This document shows positions 11,348 through 18,643 of a stretch of 35,653 nucleotides of DNA, piece after piece (within the stretch, counting starts at the first letter, position 1; every line of letters starts with the position of its first letter). A program made the translations under genes and the position numbers. This stretch comes from Bryobacterales bacterium (GTDB taxonomy: Bacteria > Acidobacteriota > Terriglobia > Bryobacterales > Bryobacteraceae). Under the pieces are notes generated by a model. That model ran no database searches and was not told where the DNA came from. It saw only the letters and a program-made list of their open reading frames with translations. Location: positions 1 to 35,653 of the forward strand of contig JAEUQF010000469.1 of the NCBI GenBank assembly GCA_016789745.1. The letters run 5' to 3'.

Positions 11348-11944
11348 ATGATTTTCGGGGACATGGCGGAGCGCGGCGATATCACGACTCTGTTGCGGGC
11401 TTGGGGAGCCGGCGACGAATCCGTGTCCGACGAACTGTTCCAGGCTGTATACAGTCAGTTGCGAGTGCTCGCCAGGCACCACCTGCGCGCCCGCCCGGGA
11501 TCGACGTTGACGCCCACCATCCTCATTAACGAGGCTTTTGTGGTGTTGGCGGAGGACCCGAAAACGGACTGGCGCGACCGCGTCCAGTTCTTTGCGTTTA
11601 CCGCCATGGTGATGCGCCGGTTGATGAGCGCCCATGCCCGTCGGCGGAGCGCCGCCAAACGCGGGGCGGATGCCGATTCCATCGTGTTTGATGAGGCCGC
11701 GTACCCGGCGTTTGAACGTGGCGTGGACGCCGCCAGGCTCGACGACGCCCTGAAAGCCTTGGAATCCCTAGACCCTGTGCAGGCGCGCGTTGTGGAACTG
11801 CGCTTCTTTGGCGGGTTGAGCGTAGCCGAGGTGGCTGGATTCCTGGGCGTGTCCGAGCGCACCGTCCTCCGCCAGTGGGGACTGGCCAAGGCTTGGCTCG
11901 CCGGCGAACTTGGGGCGGGCGAGACCAACACCGTGGCTCCCTAA
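11348..11944 (+). CDS. ECF-like RNA polymerase sigma factor (TIGR02999/Sig-70_X6 type)
   Basis: This encodes 198 aa from ATG 11348, with GGCGGA six to seven bases upstream; ATG 11363 is an alternative. Region 2 is seen at SQLRVLARHHLRA to FFAFTAMVMRRLMSAHARRR. Region 4 is a helix-turn-helix: LESLDPVQARVVELRFFGG, then LSVAEVAGFLGVSERTVLRQW. The motif TLTPTILINEAFVVL is characteristic of the TIGR02999 group, known from Solibacter, Rhodopirellula and myxobacteria and often encoded beside Ser/Thr kinases with TPR or WD repeats, as here. No anti-sigma factor is adjacent, so control by the divergent kinase is a reasonable inference. The stop codon TAA (11942-11944) lies in the A/T tract of a terminator that serves the convergent gene. 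Confidence 0.88.
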   Translation: MIFGDMAERGDITTLLRAWGAGDESVSDELFQAVYSQLRVLARHHLRARPGSTLTPTILINEAFVVLAEDPKTDWRDRVQFFAFTAMVMRRLMSAHARRRSAAKRGADADSIVFDEAAYPAFERGVDAARLDDALKALESLDPVQARVVELRFFGGLSVAEVAGFLGVSERTVLRQWGLAKAWLAGELGAGETNTVAP

Positions 11945-11990
11945 AAAGCCCGCACAACGCACCGGCAGAAACACCGCGCGCCGTGCGGGC
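11943..11990 (-). terminator. Rho-independent terminator of the metallopeptidase gene
   Basis: The arms GCCCGCAC (11948-11955) and GTGCGGGC (11983-11990) pair perfectly over 8 bp with a 27-base loop. Read on the minus strand, the stem is followed by TTTTT (11947-11943). It begins 16 bases after the metallopeptidase stop. The T-tract overlaps the sigma-factor stop codon on the other strand. Confidence 0.6.
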
Positions 11991-12006
11991 AAGGGTCCTC
12001 CGCAGC

Positions 12007-12732
12007 TTATGGCTTGTAGCCCTGGCAGGAGAAAGATGCCTTTGAGGTGAACATCTCCTCCATCCACGCCTTCGACTCTGGAAACCCGCCGGCGGGGGAA
12101 GAGAACCAGTACTGCACGCTCCAGGCGAAGTTCTCCGGGGCGGATCGGTTGCCCGGCCACGTCGTGTTGATGCGGCCGTCCAAGCCAAAGCGATATGCAA
12201 AGGCGTGCCCAAATTCATGGATGACCTGGTCGTAGGTCCGCTGGGATTTGTCTTTCGCGCCGCGAGTCTTTACGCCGGTCTTGCACATCATCTGTTCGTC
12301 AATCCACAGATAATTCATCGTCGTACCGCCGCGCAGCCAGTCCCCACTCATTTCCCCGGTCTTGTCCGGCCACATGGACCCGATCGGCTGCAGATTGGCC
12401 AGCGCGGACCACGGCTTCCCGTTCGTCAGATAGATCTTGTACCCGTTCATCTTAGCCTTTGGGTACTTGGCGGAAAGGCGCTTGGTCATTTCCCCGTAGA
12501 TGTTCGCCACGGCCATGCGGAAGTGCTCGCTGGTCCCGTCCAGGGACATAATCGTGATCTTCGGATCCACCAGCACAAAGCAGTTCCACCAGCCAGGCTC
12601 CGGCGTGCAGGGCGTTCCCCTGGGCGGCGTGAATACGTTCATGGGCGCCTGCGCTTCGGCGATTTGCGGGGCGGCGATCAGTAGACCGCCCAAAATTGCA
12701 GCGGCGGCGAGTATGGTATGTGACTTGACCAT
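12007..12732 (-). CDS. Secreted HExxH zinc metallopeptidase-like protein
   Basis: This encodes 241 aa from ATG 12732, chosen because it begins a classical signal peptide (VKSHTILAAAAILGGLLIAAP, cleavage near AEA-QA); the frame extends upstream to 12831 without good support. The zinc-binding motif H172-E-F-G-H176 is clear (VIHEFGHAFAYRFGLD). There is no third metzincin histidine, so a gluzincin-like arrangement is likely, with Glu200 (APENFAWSVQYWF) or a Glu of WMEEMF as third ligand. Four cysteines in the mature part (42, 51, 150, 236) could form two disulfides, fitting an exported enzyme. I do not recognise the family. It stands alone, with its own terminator at 11943-11990. Confidence 0.7.
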   Translation of the reverse strand: MVKSHTILAAAAILGGLLIAAPQIAEAQAPMNVFTPPRGTPCTPEPGWWNCFVLVDPKITIMSLDGTSEHFRMAVANIYGEMTKRLSAKYPKAKMNGYKIYLTNGKPWSALANLQPIGSMWPDKTGEMSGDWLRGGTTMNYLWIDEQMMCKTGVKTRGAKDKSQRTYDQVIHEFGHAFAYRFGLDGRINTTWPGNRSAPENFAWSVQYWFSSPAGGFPESKAWMEEMFTSKASFSCQGYKP

Positions 12733-12889
12733 GTGATGTCGTGTGTCTTCCTTCGAGGTTGCGAGGGGGAGTGTAGGTTCGTGTACGCCCTCGTTCACAT
12801 ACTGGTGAGTAAAGTTCAAAAGATGACACATGGCGAAGTTTTTTTTTTCGCGCTGCGCAGGTGGCCACGCCGGAGATGGTCAAGGTGTC
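12733..12889. other. Divergent intergenic region with T10 tract
   Basis: These ~160 bases lie between the metallopeptidase and the antitoxin, which are transcribed away from each other. A run of ten T (12839-12848) is the longest homopolymer I noticed in the window. As an A-tract on the minus strand about 110 bases upstream of the metallopeptidase start, it could be an UP-element or bent DNA. No hairpin precedes it, so it is not a clear terminator. No RNA gene is evident. Confidence 0.4.
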
Positions 12890-12901
12890 TGACTATAGTC
12901 A
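12890..12901 (+). promoter_or_regulatory. Palindrome overlapping a -10 box of the antitoxin gene
   Basis: TGACTATAGTCA is a perfect 12-bp palindrome. Its centre TATAGT (12894-12899) matches the -10 consensus at five of six positions. The ATG at 12906 begins six bases after the hexamer, where transcription would start, so the message may be leaderless. A palindrome over its own promoter fits the autoregulation usual for Phd/YefM antitoxins. No good -35 is seen. Chance 12-bp palindromes are expected a few times in 35 kb, so position is what makes it notable. Confidence 0.45.
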
Positions 12902-12905
12902 GATC

Positions 12906-13145
12906 ATGGAGCAGGTGACCGTCACCGCGTTCAAGGCGGATTGTTTCCGCTTTCTGGAAAAGGTCCGGCAAACGGGCGAGCCATTGCAGATTGTCGACCA
13001 TGGGCGGCCGCTTGCGATTGTGTGCCCGCCTCCCAACGCTGCTCGCGCGGCGGCATTTGGGGCGATGCGCGCTACGCTAACCGGTCCAGCCGGTGATTTG
13101 GTGGAGCCGTTGGCCGATGTGGCCTGGGATGCATCGGGCAAATAG
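12906..13145 (+). CDS. Orphan Phd/YefM-type antitoxin
   Basis: This encodes 79 aa from ATG 12906. The frame continues upstream, but the family begins near this point. It matches the Phd/YefM pattern: short strand (MEQVTVTAFKAD), helix (CFRFLEKVRQTGEP), then strand-turn-strand (LQIVDHGRPLAIVCPP) forming the DNA-binding half, and a variable C-terminal tail that would neutralise the toxin. The next gene converges from 13167, only 21 bases after the stop, and no toxin (PIN, RelE or Doc) follows or precedes. It is therefore an orphan: either a relic, an antitoxin acting on a toxin elsewhere, or a plain repressor. The palindrome at its promoter suggests self-repression. Confidence 0.75.
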   Translation: MEQVTVTAFKADCFRFLEKVRQTGEPLQIVDHGRPLAIVCPPPNAARAAAFGAMRATLTGPAGDLVEPLADVAWDASGK

Positions 13146-13166
13146 GGGCGCGCGGGCGTATATCCT

Positions 13167-14873
13167 TCAGTACGATACTTCCACCAACTCCACCCGCGCC
13201 ACCCACCGCATCTCAGCGCCCGCGATTCCCTGCGTCACGATGTTCAACTCCGTCCCGCCGGCTATTGTAAGGCTCGCGCCCGCCACGTCCACCAGAGGCG
13301 TGATGCGTTGCGTCCGCACCTGCAACTGCTCGCCAACCCACCACGCCACCCCGGCCGCTTCGAACGCAACGGGATGCTGCCCCCGCTCATCGCGCCCCGA
13401 CAACAACACCCGAAACGCCACCGTCGCCTTGCGCGGAATGGTAATCCCGCCGGTGCCGGAACGCAACGCCGTCTGCATCGCTCCCGTCGTAACGCCGCGG
13501 GCAACCAACACACTCGTCTGCGCATCCCCGGGCGAACGGAACGCCCCGGCCGCCAGCACATCTTCCCCTGTTCGCCGTGCCACTGCCTGCTGCCCGTGCG
13601 CTCGCGAATAGGGCGCCTGTGCTTCGTTCGCCTGCCCTCCCGTAACGGCGGAAAACGCACCGGTGGCGCGGTTGTCCTGCCCGCCGCCCACCGTCGCCCA
13701 GAACCCCAGCGGCTCACTCAGATGATTGCGGTTATCCCGCAGAATGATGTTCTCGGGCGACCGCCAGGCACCGGGCGCATTCACCATCACCACCTCTTTG
13801 CCCGTCGGGTCATCAATGCGCACGTTATTCGCAACCAGGCCATTCGTCGACCGGCGCCAGCAGTGGATCGCGCGCCCGTTGCTCTTGATCACATTGCCGA
13901 TCACCTCGTATTGGTCCAACTGAAAGTTCGGCTCAATCGACGTAGTGTCGGTCTCCATGTAGTTCTCGTTGCAGCGCACCTTGCGCAGCCAGCCGCGGTG
14001 CGACGGATGCCCCAGCAGATACCCGCTGCCCTTCGGATTAATCGTACGCGTGCGGGTGATCGTGATGTTCTCCGCATCGAAGCTCTCGCCGGGCCCCACC
14101 GCACCCCCCTGCAGGAACTTGCCGGTGTGTTCGCCATACAGCATGACCGACCGCATGGTGTTGGTCATCGTGATGCCTTCGATGCTCACGTTGCGCACGC
14201 GGCCATGCACCAGCACACACGCATTGATGTTCTTCACCAGCCCGCTCGGCTGCGCATTATTCGGGCTGTTCAGATCGATGGTGCCGCGGCCATAAATGCG
14301 CACACCGTCGATGTACTCCTTCTGCGTACCATGTCCGATGCGAATGCCATACGCCTCCGGACCATCGTAGGAAAGAAACCACAAACTGCCCACGCTGTAG
14401 CCCGTTTTCGAAGGAAAGCGCACCTTCACCCCGTGGCTCAGCTCCTGCCAGTCCCCCGTGATGGGCACCTTGGCGTGCTGGAAGTCGAAGGTGCCGCCAC
14501 TGCCCCAGGTAAACGTGCCTTCGCCATCGATGCGGATGCTGTAGATCACTTCCCCTAATCCAAGGTCGTAGTCGCCGCCCGCCTCGAAGTCGTCGATCGT
14601 CTTCGGCGCACCATGATCGGTGGTAATCTCCGGCGTCTTCTCCAACTTCGACTGGCCTGCCGCCAACCGCAGCGTCGCCCCGGCCTCCAACTCGATATCC
14701 AGCGGCTTATCCACGTACAGCATGGCCCGGTGCCGGCCCAGCTTCATCTCATGCAGACCTTGGCGAAACACGATGCGGTCGCCCGGTTGGGCGGCATCCA
14801 GCACGGCCTGTGTGTTCTGCCCAGGGCGAATCTCATGCGTCTGCAGCGCGAAGGCCAGCAACAACGGCAGCAT
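13167..14873 (-). CDS. Secreted beta-helix protein with phage-tail-like C-terminal module
   Basis: This encodes 568 aa from ATG 14873, two bases after the dehydratase stop, so it is second in a two-gene operon. A short signal peptide (MLPLLLAFALQ, then T) is followed by a right-handed beta-helix of pectate-lyase/GH28 type (GDRIVFRQGLHEM, IELEAGATLRL, IDGEGTFTW, VRIYGRGTIDL, NVSIEGITMTNTM, NITITRTRTINPKGSGYL). No catalytic triad can be assigned with confidence. From residue ~393 (bases 13167-13697) the sequence changes to YadA-head-like repeats (VGGGQDNRATGAFSAVTGG, then QANEAQAPYSRAHG). A beta-rich module with GDAQTSVLV and TIPRKATVAFRVLLSGR follows, a pattern I know from phage tail fibres and neck appendages. 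Likely role: binding or cleaving polysaccharide outside the cell. The partner enzyme suggests uronate or sugar-acid use. Confidence 0.75.
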   Translation of the reverse strand: MLPLLLAFALQTHEIRPGQNTQAVLDAAQPGDRIVFRQGLHEMKLGRHRAMLYVDKPLDIELEAGATLRLAAGQSKLEKTPEITTDHGAPKTIDDFEAGGDYDLGLGEVIYSIRIDGEGTFTWGSGGTFDFQHAKVPITGDWQELSHGVKVRFPSKTGYSVGSLWFLSYDGPEAYGIRIGHGTQKEYIDGVRIYGRGTIDLNSPNNAQPSGLVKNINACVLVHGRVRNVSIEGITMTNTMRSVMLYGEHTGKFLQGGAVGPGESFDAENITITRTRTINPKGSGYLLGHPSHRGWLRKVRCNENYMETDTTSIEPNFQLDQYEVIGNVIKSNGRAIHCWRRSTNGLVANNVRIDDPTGKEVVMVNAPGAWRSPENIILRDNRNHLSEPLGFWATVGGGQDNRATGAFSAVTGGQANEAQAPYSRAHGQQAVARRTGEDVLAAGAFRSPGDAQTSVLVARGVTTGAMQTALRSGTGGITIPRKATVAFRVLLSGRDERGQHPVAFEAAGVAWWVGEQLQVRTQRITPLVDVAGASLTIAGGTELNIVTQGIAGAEMRWVARVELVEVSY

Positions 14874-14875
14874 GG

Positions 14876-16099
14876 TTAGAAAAAGTCCTCTCCCGGTTTG
14901 GCGTAACGGCGCGCGACGTCTTCGTTCAGCGTCACACCCAGGCCCGGCGCATCGGTCAGCGTGATGAAGCCGCGGTCAATGATCGGCCCGGCCAGGTCAT
15001 CGAAGAATGGCACCGCCGCGCCGTGCCATTCCAGTGCCAGGAAGTTCGGAATACTCCCGCAGACGTGCGCGGAGAACATGGTGCCAATCGGGCTGCTGAT
15101 GTTATGAATCGTCAGGCTGGTGGCCATGGCATCGGCCACGCGCGACAACGCCTTCAGATCCAGCGCCCCGATCTTCTGCACATCCGGTGCCAGCACGCGC
15201 ACATCACCCTCTTCGATCAGCCGCAGGAAATCCGTCAACAGGTAGTGGTTCTCCCCGGTAGCCACCGGCATGGGCACACCCGCCTGCACGGCCTTCAACT
15301 GCCGGATGCTTTCGGGCGGGATCGGGTCTTCGAACCACAGCAGGTCCAACTCCCCCAGCGCCCGGCCGAGTTTGATCGCGTCGGCGGTAGTGTAGTTCCA
15401 GTGGCAGTCGACGGCAAAGTCCACGCCCGGCCCGATCTCCGCCCGCACCGCGCGCAGCCTTTCCAGCACGAAATCAATCTCATCGCGCCGCAGCGAGCGG
15501 TTGTAGTTATCGGTGGGCAGCGGCGTGGGAATGTCGGCGTCGAACTTCAATGCCGTAAAGCCGCGGTCTGCCATTTCGCGCGCCCGGGCGCGATATTGGG
15601 CCGGTTCTGGATACTCGGCTTCGGCCGGGTTCCAGCCGTGGTGTTTCAGGCTCACCTCGGCGGCCACCACCTGCGTCCCGGTCCAGGAGGGCGTGCGCGA
15701 TTGCAGCACCGACGACATGCTGTCCAGCGCATCGCCGGCATGGCAATCGGCGTAGATCCGAACCCGCTCCCGGAACCGGCCCCCCAGCAGTTTCCAGATC
15801 GGCTGGCCCAGCGATTTTCCCAGCAGATCCCAAAGCGCGGCCTCAATGCCCGCGATGGCATGAAAACACACACCGGGGGAGGCGTGCACCGTGCAGCCGC
15901 GCAGACGGCGGATGATCTCTTCCATCTGGTAGATATCGGTGCCAACCACCAGCGGGCGCAGTTCGTCGAGGATGGCGGTAAGGCCCGGGCCCATGTACGC
16001 TTCGCCGATGCCGAAAAGCCCGTTGGGGGCATCCAGGCGGACGATCGTCCAATCGTAGTTGGCCTCCAGGACGGCCCAGGATAAGCGGATGATCTTCAT
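14876..16099 (-). CDS. Enolase-superfamily sugar-acid dehydratase-like protein
   Basis: This encodes 407 aa from ATG 16099 (MKIIRLSWAVLEANYDW); the open frame upstream is not part of the family fold. The mandelate racemase/muconate-lactonizing two-domain pattern is clear: capping domain (GIGEAYMGPG, IAGIEAALWDLLGKSLGQPIWKLLGG), then the barrel with Lys in ALKFDAD, and three metal ligands in AVDCHWNY (Asp), WFEDPIPP (Glu) and ATGENHYL (Glu). A late His (LTIHNISSPIG) completes the site. DCHWNY and FEDPIPPE resemble galactonate/gluconate-type dehydratases, but the substrate is not certain. It is cytoplasmic, and lies two bases before the beta-helix gene, consistent with breakdown of a polysaccharide whose sugar acids are then dehydrated. 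A CATAGT box (16112-16107) lies seven bases before the ATG. Confidence 0.85.
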   Translation of the reverse strand: MKIIRLSWAVLEANYDWTIVRLDAPNGLFGIGEAYMGPGLTAILDELRPLVVGTDIYQMEEIIRRLRGCTVHASPGVCFHAIAGIEAALWDLLGKSLGQPIWKLLGGRFRERVRIYADCHAGDALDSMSSVLQSRTPSWTGTQVVAAEVSLKHHGWNPAEAEYPEPAQYRARAREMADRGFTALKFDADIPTPLPTDNYNRSLRRDEIDFVLERLRAVRAEIGPGVDFAVDCHWNYTTADAIKLGRALGELDLLWFEDPIPPESIRQLKAVQAGVPMPVATGENHYLLTDFLRLIEEGDVRVLAPDVQKIGALDLKALSRVADAMATSLTIHNISSPIGTMFSAHVCGSIPNFLALEWHGAAVPFFDDLAGPIIDRGFITLTDAPGLGVTLNEDVARRYAKPGEDFF

Positions 16100-16257
16100 G
16101 CGATTGACTATGGTGTCGCAGGCAGTGGCGAGGATGCAAGGTGGCGAAAGACGGCCGAACTGGGGCCGCCTTGTAACTTTTTGAACGGCCTGAGTTTCTT
16201 TGGACTGACGGAGAACAGATAGATTTCCTGGCATTGGTACCATGGAGTTGTACGGGC

Positions 16258-16728
16258 ATGATCGTACTCACGTTTCGGATTGCCTCCTATTGGTGCGCCT
16301 TGCGCGCGGAGGCTGTGCGGGAAATCGTGCCACTGGCGGCCACTTGCCGCGTGCCGGGGCAGCCGGAGATTTTGGAGGGCTTCCTCAACTTACGCGGGAC
16401 CCTCCTCCCAGTGGTACGTCTAGCCGTCTTGTTCGGTCTGCCATGTGCCCCAATGCCGTCCAGTCTGATTTTGATCGTGAAGGGCGAGGCCGGATCCGTT
16501 GGGCTGCTGGTCGACGAGGTGGAAAGCGTGACTTCGGCAACCGGGGAGTTGCGGCGGATAGGCGTAGGGCATACCGCCACCGAGTATGCCGAGGGGGAAC
16601 TGGCGGTGGAAGGACGTAACGTGGCGCTGCTCGGGGCCGAGCAGTTGCTGCTGGGAGAGGAGCGGCGCCGCATCCGGGAGTTGCAGGGACAGGTGCAGGT
16701 ACGGTTGCAGGCGCTAGCCGGCTCATGA
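16258..16728 (+). CDS. cheW: CheW-like coupling protein (WspB position)
   Basis: This encodes 156 aa from ATG 16258, with GGAG ten bases upstream; an in-frame ATG at 16234 is less likely. The CheW fold is evident: YWCALRAEAVREIVP, RVPGQPEILEGFLNLRGTLLPVVRL, then VGLLVDEVESVTSA. It couples receptor and CheA in the signalling array at the inner membrane. It is the first gene of a seven-gene chemosensory operon and overlaps cheR by four bases (ATGA, 16725-16728). In the Wsp system of Pseudomonas two CheW proteins flank the CheR, and the same holds here. The 158 bases upstream presumably carry the operon promoter; TAGATT at 16220-16225 is a possible -10, but no convincing -35 was found. Confidence 0.88.
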   Translation: MIVLTFRIASYWCALRAEAVREIVPLAATCRVPGQPEILEGFLNLRGTLLPVVRLAVLFGLPCAPMPSSLILIVKGEAGSVGLLVDEVESVTSATGELRRIGVGHTATEYAEGELAVEGRNVALLGAEQLLLGEERRRIRELQGQVQVRLQALAGS

Positions 16729-18089
16729 CCGCCCACGACTTGCTGCTACGCCGCGACTATTTCGAGCTCAAGCACCATATCCTGGCGCATACCGGGCTTT
16801 CCTACTACGCCGACCGCGACCAGGACCTGAGCGAGCGTATTGCCGGACGCCTGTCCTCCTTGGAACTGGACGACGTGGCCGCCTATCTCGAACTGCTCCG
16901 CGGCAACCCTGCGGAGTTGGACCGCCTGGTGGGAGAGCTAACCATCGGCGAAACGTACTTCTTTCGCCAGGCGGAGCATTTTGAGTTGCTGCGGACGGTT
17001 ATCGTTCCGGCGATGTTGGCGCGGAACCGGTTCAGCCGGCAACTCCGGATCTGGAGTGCGGGATGCGCCACCGGGGCCGAACCTTACTCGCTCTCCATCC
17101 TGCTGCGAACGGCCTTCGAGCAGGAGTTGCGCGGCTGGGATGTGTTGCTTCTGGCTACCGATATCAATGTTGAGTACCTGGCGCGGGCCCGCCATGCACG
17201 CTTCGGCGACTGGGCGCTCCGCGAGACGCCACCCGAATGGAAGGCGCGCTGCTTCCAGCGCGATGGTGAGAAGTGGCGGCTGCGGCCCGAGTTCCGCGAT
17301 GGCGTGCAGTTCCGGCAGCACAACCTGATGTCGGACGAGCATCCGGCCGGTGACGGCATTCCCTTCGATCTGATTGTCTGCCGCAATGTGCTCATCTACT
17401 TCTCGCAACCAACCATCCGGACGGTAGCAAAGAAGTTCTACGGCTTCCTGCGGGCAGGCGGCTGGCTCGTGGTCGGCCATGCCGAGCCCAACCCGGAGAA
17501 CTTCTCCCTGTTCGATATTTATGCCAGCAAGCGCGCCACTGCTTATGTCCGAGGCCTGGAGCCCGTGGCCGGCGATTGGATGCTGTTGGCCGAGCCCGGA
17601 GTTGATCTCGCCGGGAGTGTGCCTCTTCCGGTGCCCGTGGCTAAGCCGGTGGAGTCTGTCCCTGCTGTGCCGCCTCCACCAGCGCCGGCGTCGCCCGTGG
17701 CGCCGTTGGAGGAGGTGCGCCGTCTGGCCGACTGCGGCGAATGGACGAAGGCCCGGGACGCGGCGGAGTTACTCGTGCACCGTGAACCCCTGCATGCGGC
17801 GGCGCACTTCACCTTGGGGCTGATCCTGGAGCAGAGGGGCGAGTGGGAGCAGGCGCGCGATGAGCTGCGGCGGGCCATCTACTTGGATCGCGGTTTTGTC
17901 CTGGCGCATTATTACTTGGGCCTGGCACAGGAACAGGCCGGACAGCGCGAACCGGCCAACCGTTCGCTGACCACCGCGTTGCGGCTGGCACGCGGCAAGG
18001 CCGCCGGCGAACTGCTGCCTCACGGCGATGGCATCACCGCCGGCGACCTCGCGAGCCTCGCACAAACGCACTTGGAATGGATGGGATGA
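16725..18089 (+). CDS. cheR: CheR receptor methyltransferase with C-terminal TPR (WspC-like)
   Basis: This encodes 454 aa. The N-terminal CheR helical domain (YFELKHHILAHTGLSYY to LVGELTIGETYFFR) precedes the SAM-dependent methyltransferase domain: IWSAGCATGAEPYSLSILL binds SAM, and DLIVCRNVLIYFSQ is the conserved strand. A Pro/Ala-rich linker near residues 305-330 leads to C-terminal TPRs (EWTKARDAAELLVHREPLHAAAHFTLG, EWEQARDELRRAIYLD, then VLAHYYLGLAQEQAGQ). This CheR-TPR fusion is the form called WspC in Pseudomonas. It methylates glutamates of the receptor (18640) to set its sensitivity. The start ATG overlaps the cheW stop, and the stop overlaps the second cheW (ATGA at 18086-18089). Confidence 0.93.
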   Translation: MTAHDLLLRRDYFELKHHILAHTGLSYYADRDQDLSERIAGRLSSLELDDVAAYLELLRGNPAELDRLVGELTIGETYFFRQAEHFELLRTVIVPAMLARNRFSRQLRIWSAGCATGAEPYSLSILLRTAFEQELRGWDVLLLATDINVEYLARARHARFGDWALRETPPEWKARCFQRDGEKWRLRPEFRDGVQFRQHNLMSDEHPAGDGIPFDLIVCRNVLIYFSQPTIRTVAKKFYGFLRAGGWLVVGHAEPNPENFSLFDIYASKRATAYVRGLEPVAGDWMLLAEPGVDLAGSVPLPVPVAKPVESVPAVPPPPAPASPVAPLEEVRRLADCGEWTKARDAAELLVHREPLHAAAHFTLGLILEQRGEWEQARDELRRAIYLDRGFVLAHYYLGLAQEQAGQREPANRSLTTALRLARGKAAGELLPHGDGITAGDLASLAQTHLEWMG

Positions 18090-18643
18090 CGGAAAGAAAG
18101 CGGCTCGATTTCGACCGTGCGAAGGAACACATGGCTCGCGCCCAGCAGACCATCGAGATGGGGTTGCAGGGCAGCGACGACGTGGCGCAACTCTACCGGC
18201 GCCGGGCCGAGTTGCTGGCACGCGTGCCCGAATCGATGGAAGCCAGCCAGGGAGAGGACATCCTGGTCTTCCGCCTGGGCGATGCACGCTACGCCATTGC
18301 CGTAGCGGCCATCGGCGAGGTGATTCCCAGGCCGAAACTGGCGCCCACGCCCGGAAGCCCCACCGAAATCGCCGGGCTGCTGCAGGTGCGCGGGGAAATC
18401 CGCGTGGTGTGGGATTTGTGGCGGCTGCTTGGTCTGACGGCGACGCCGGACGGCGCGCGCACGGTCCTGCTATTACGGAGCGGCAGGGGGGTATTGGTCC
18501 AGGAGGTGGAAGACCTGCGCCGCGTGGACCCGCGCCAGCGGCGGGAGGCAGCCGACAAGGTGCCGTACCGCATGTGGATGACGGAGGACTTTGTCGTGGT
18601 TTTGGATGCAGAGGGAATGATCGCAGGAGAGCAGCAGGGATGA
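18086..18643 (+). CDS. cheW: CheW-like coupling protein with N-terminal helical extension (WspD position)
   Basis: This encodes 185 aa. The ATG at 18086 is chosen because it overlaps the cheR stop like the other joins in the operon. A ~50-residue helical extension rich in Arg and Ala (ARAQQTIEMG, then YRRRAELLARVPE) precedes the CheW domain: ILVFRLGDARYAIAVAAIGEVIPRP, GSPTEIAGLLQVRGEIRVVWDLWRLLG, then VLVQEVEDLRRVDP. The R-A-x-x-L-A-R-x-P motif before the fold is common in CheW proteins of Wsp-like and other non-flagellar systems. With two CheW proteins per operon, one may bind the receptor hexagon and the other a different partner. The stop overlaps the receptor start (ATGA at 18640-18643). 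Confidence 0.88.
   Translation: MTERKRLDFDRAKEHMARAQQTIEMGLQGSDDVAQLYRRRAELLARVPESMEASQGEDILVFRLGDARYAIAVAAIGEVIPRPKLAPTPGSPTEIAGLLQVRGEIRVVWDLWRLLGLTATPDGARTVLLLRSGRGVLVQEVEDLRRVDPRQRREAADKVPYRMWMTEDFVVVLDAEGMIAGEQQG

Noticed and set aside
12839..12848. T10 run as a terminator
   Set aside because: No stem precedes it and no gene is transcribed toward it on the plus strand.
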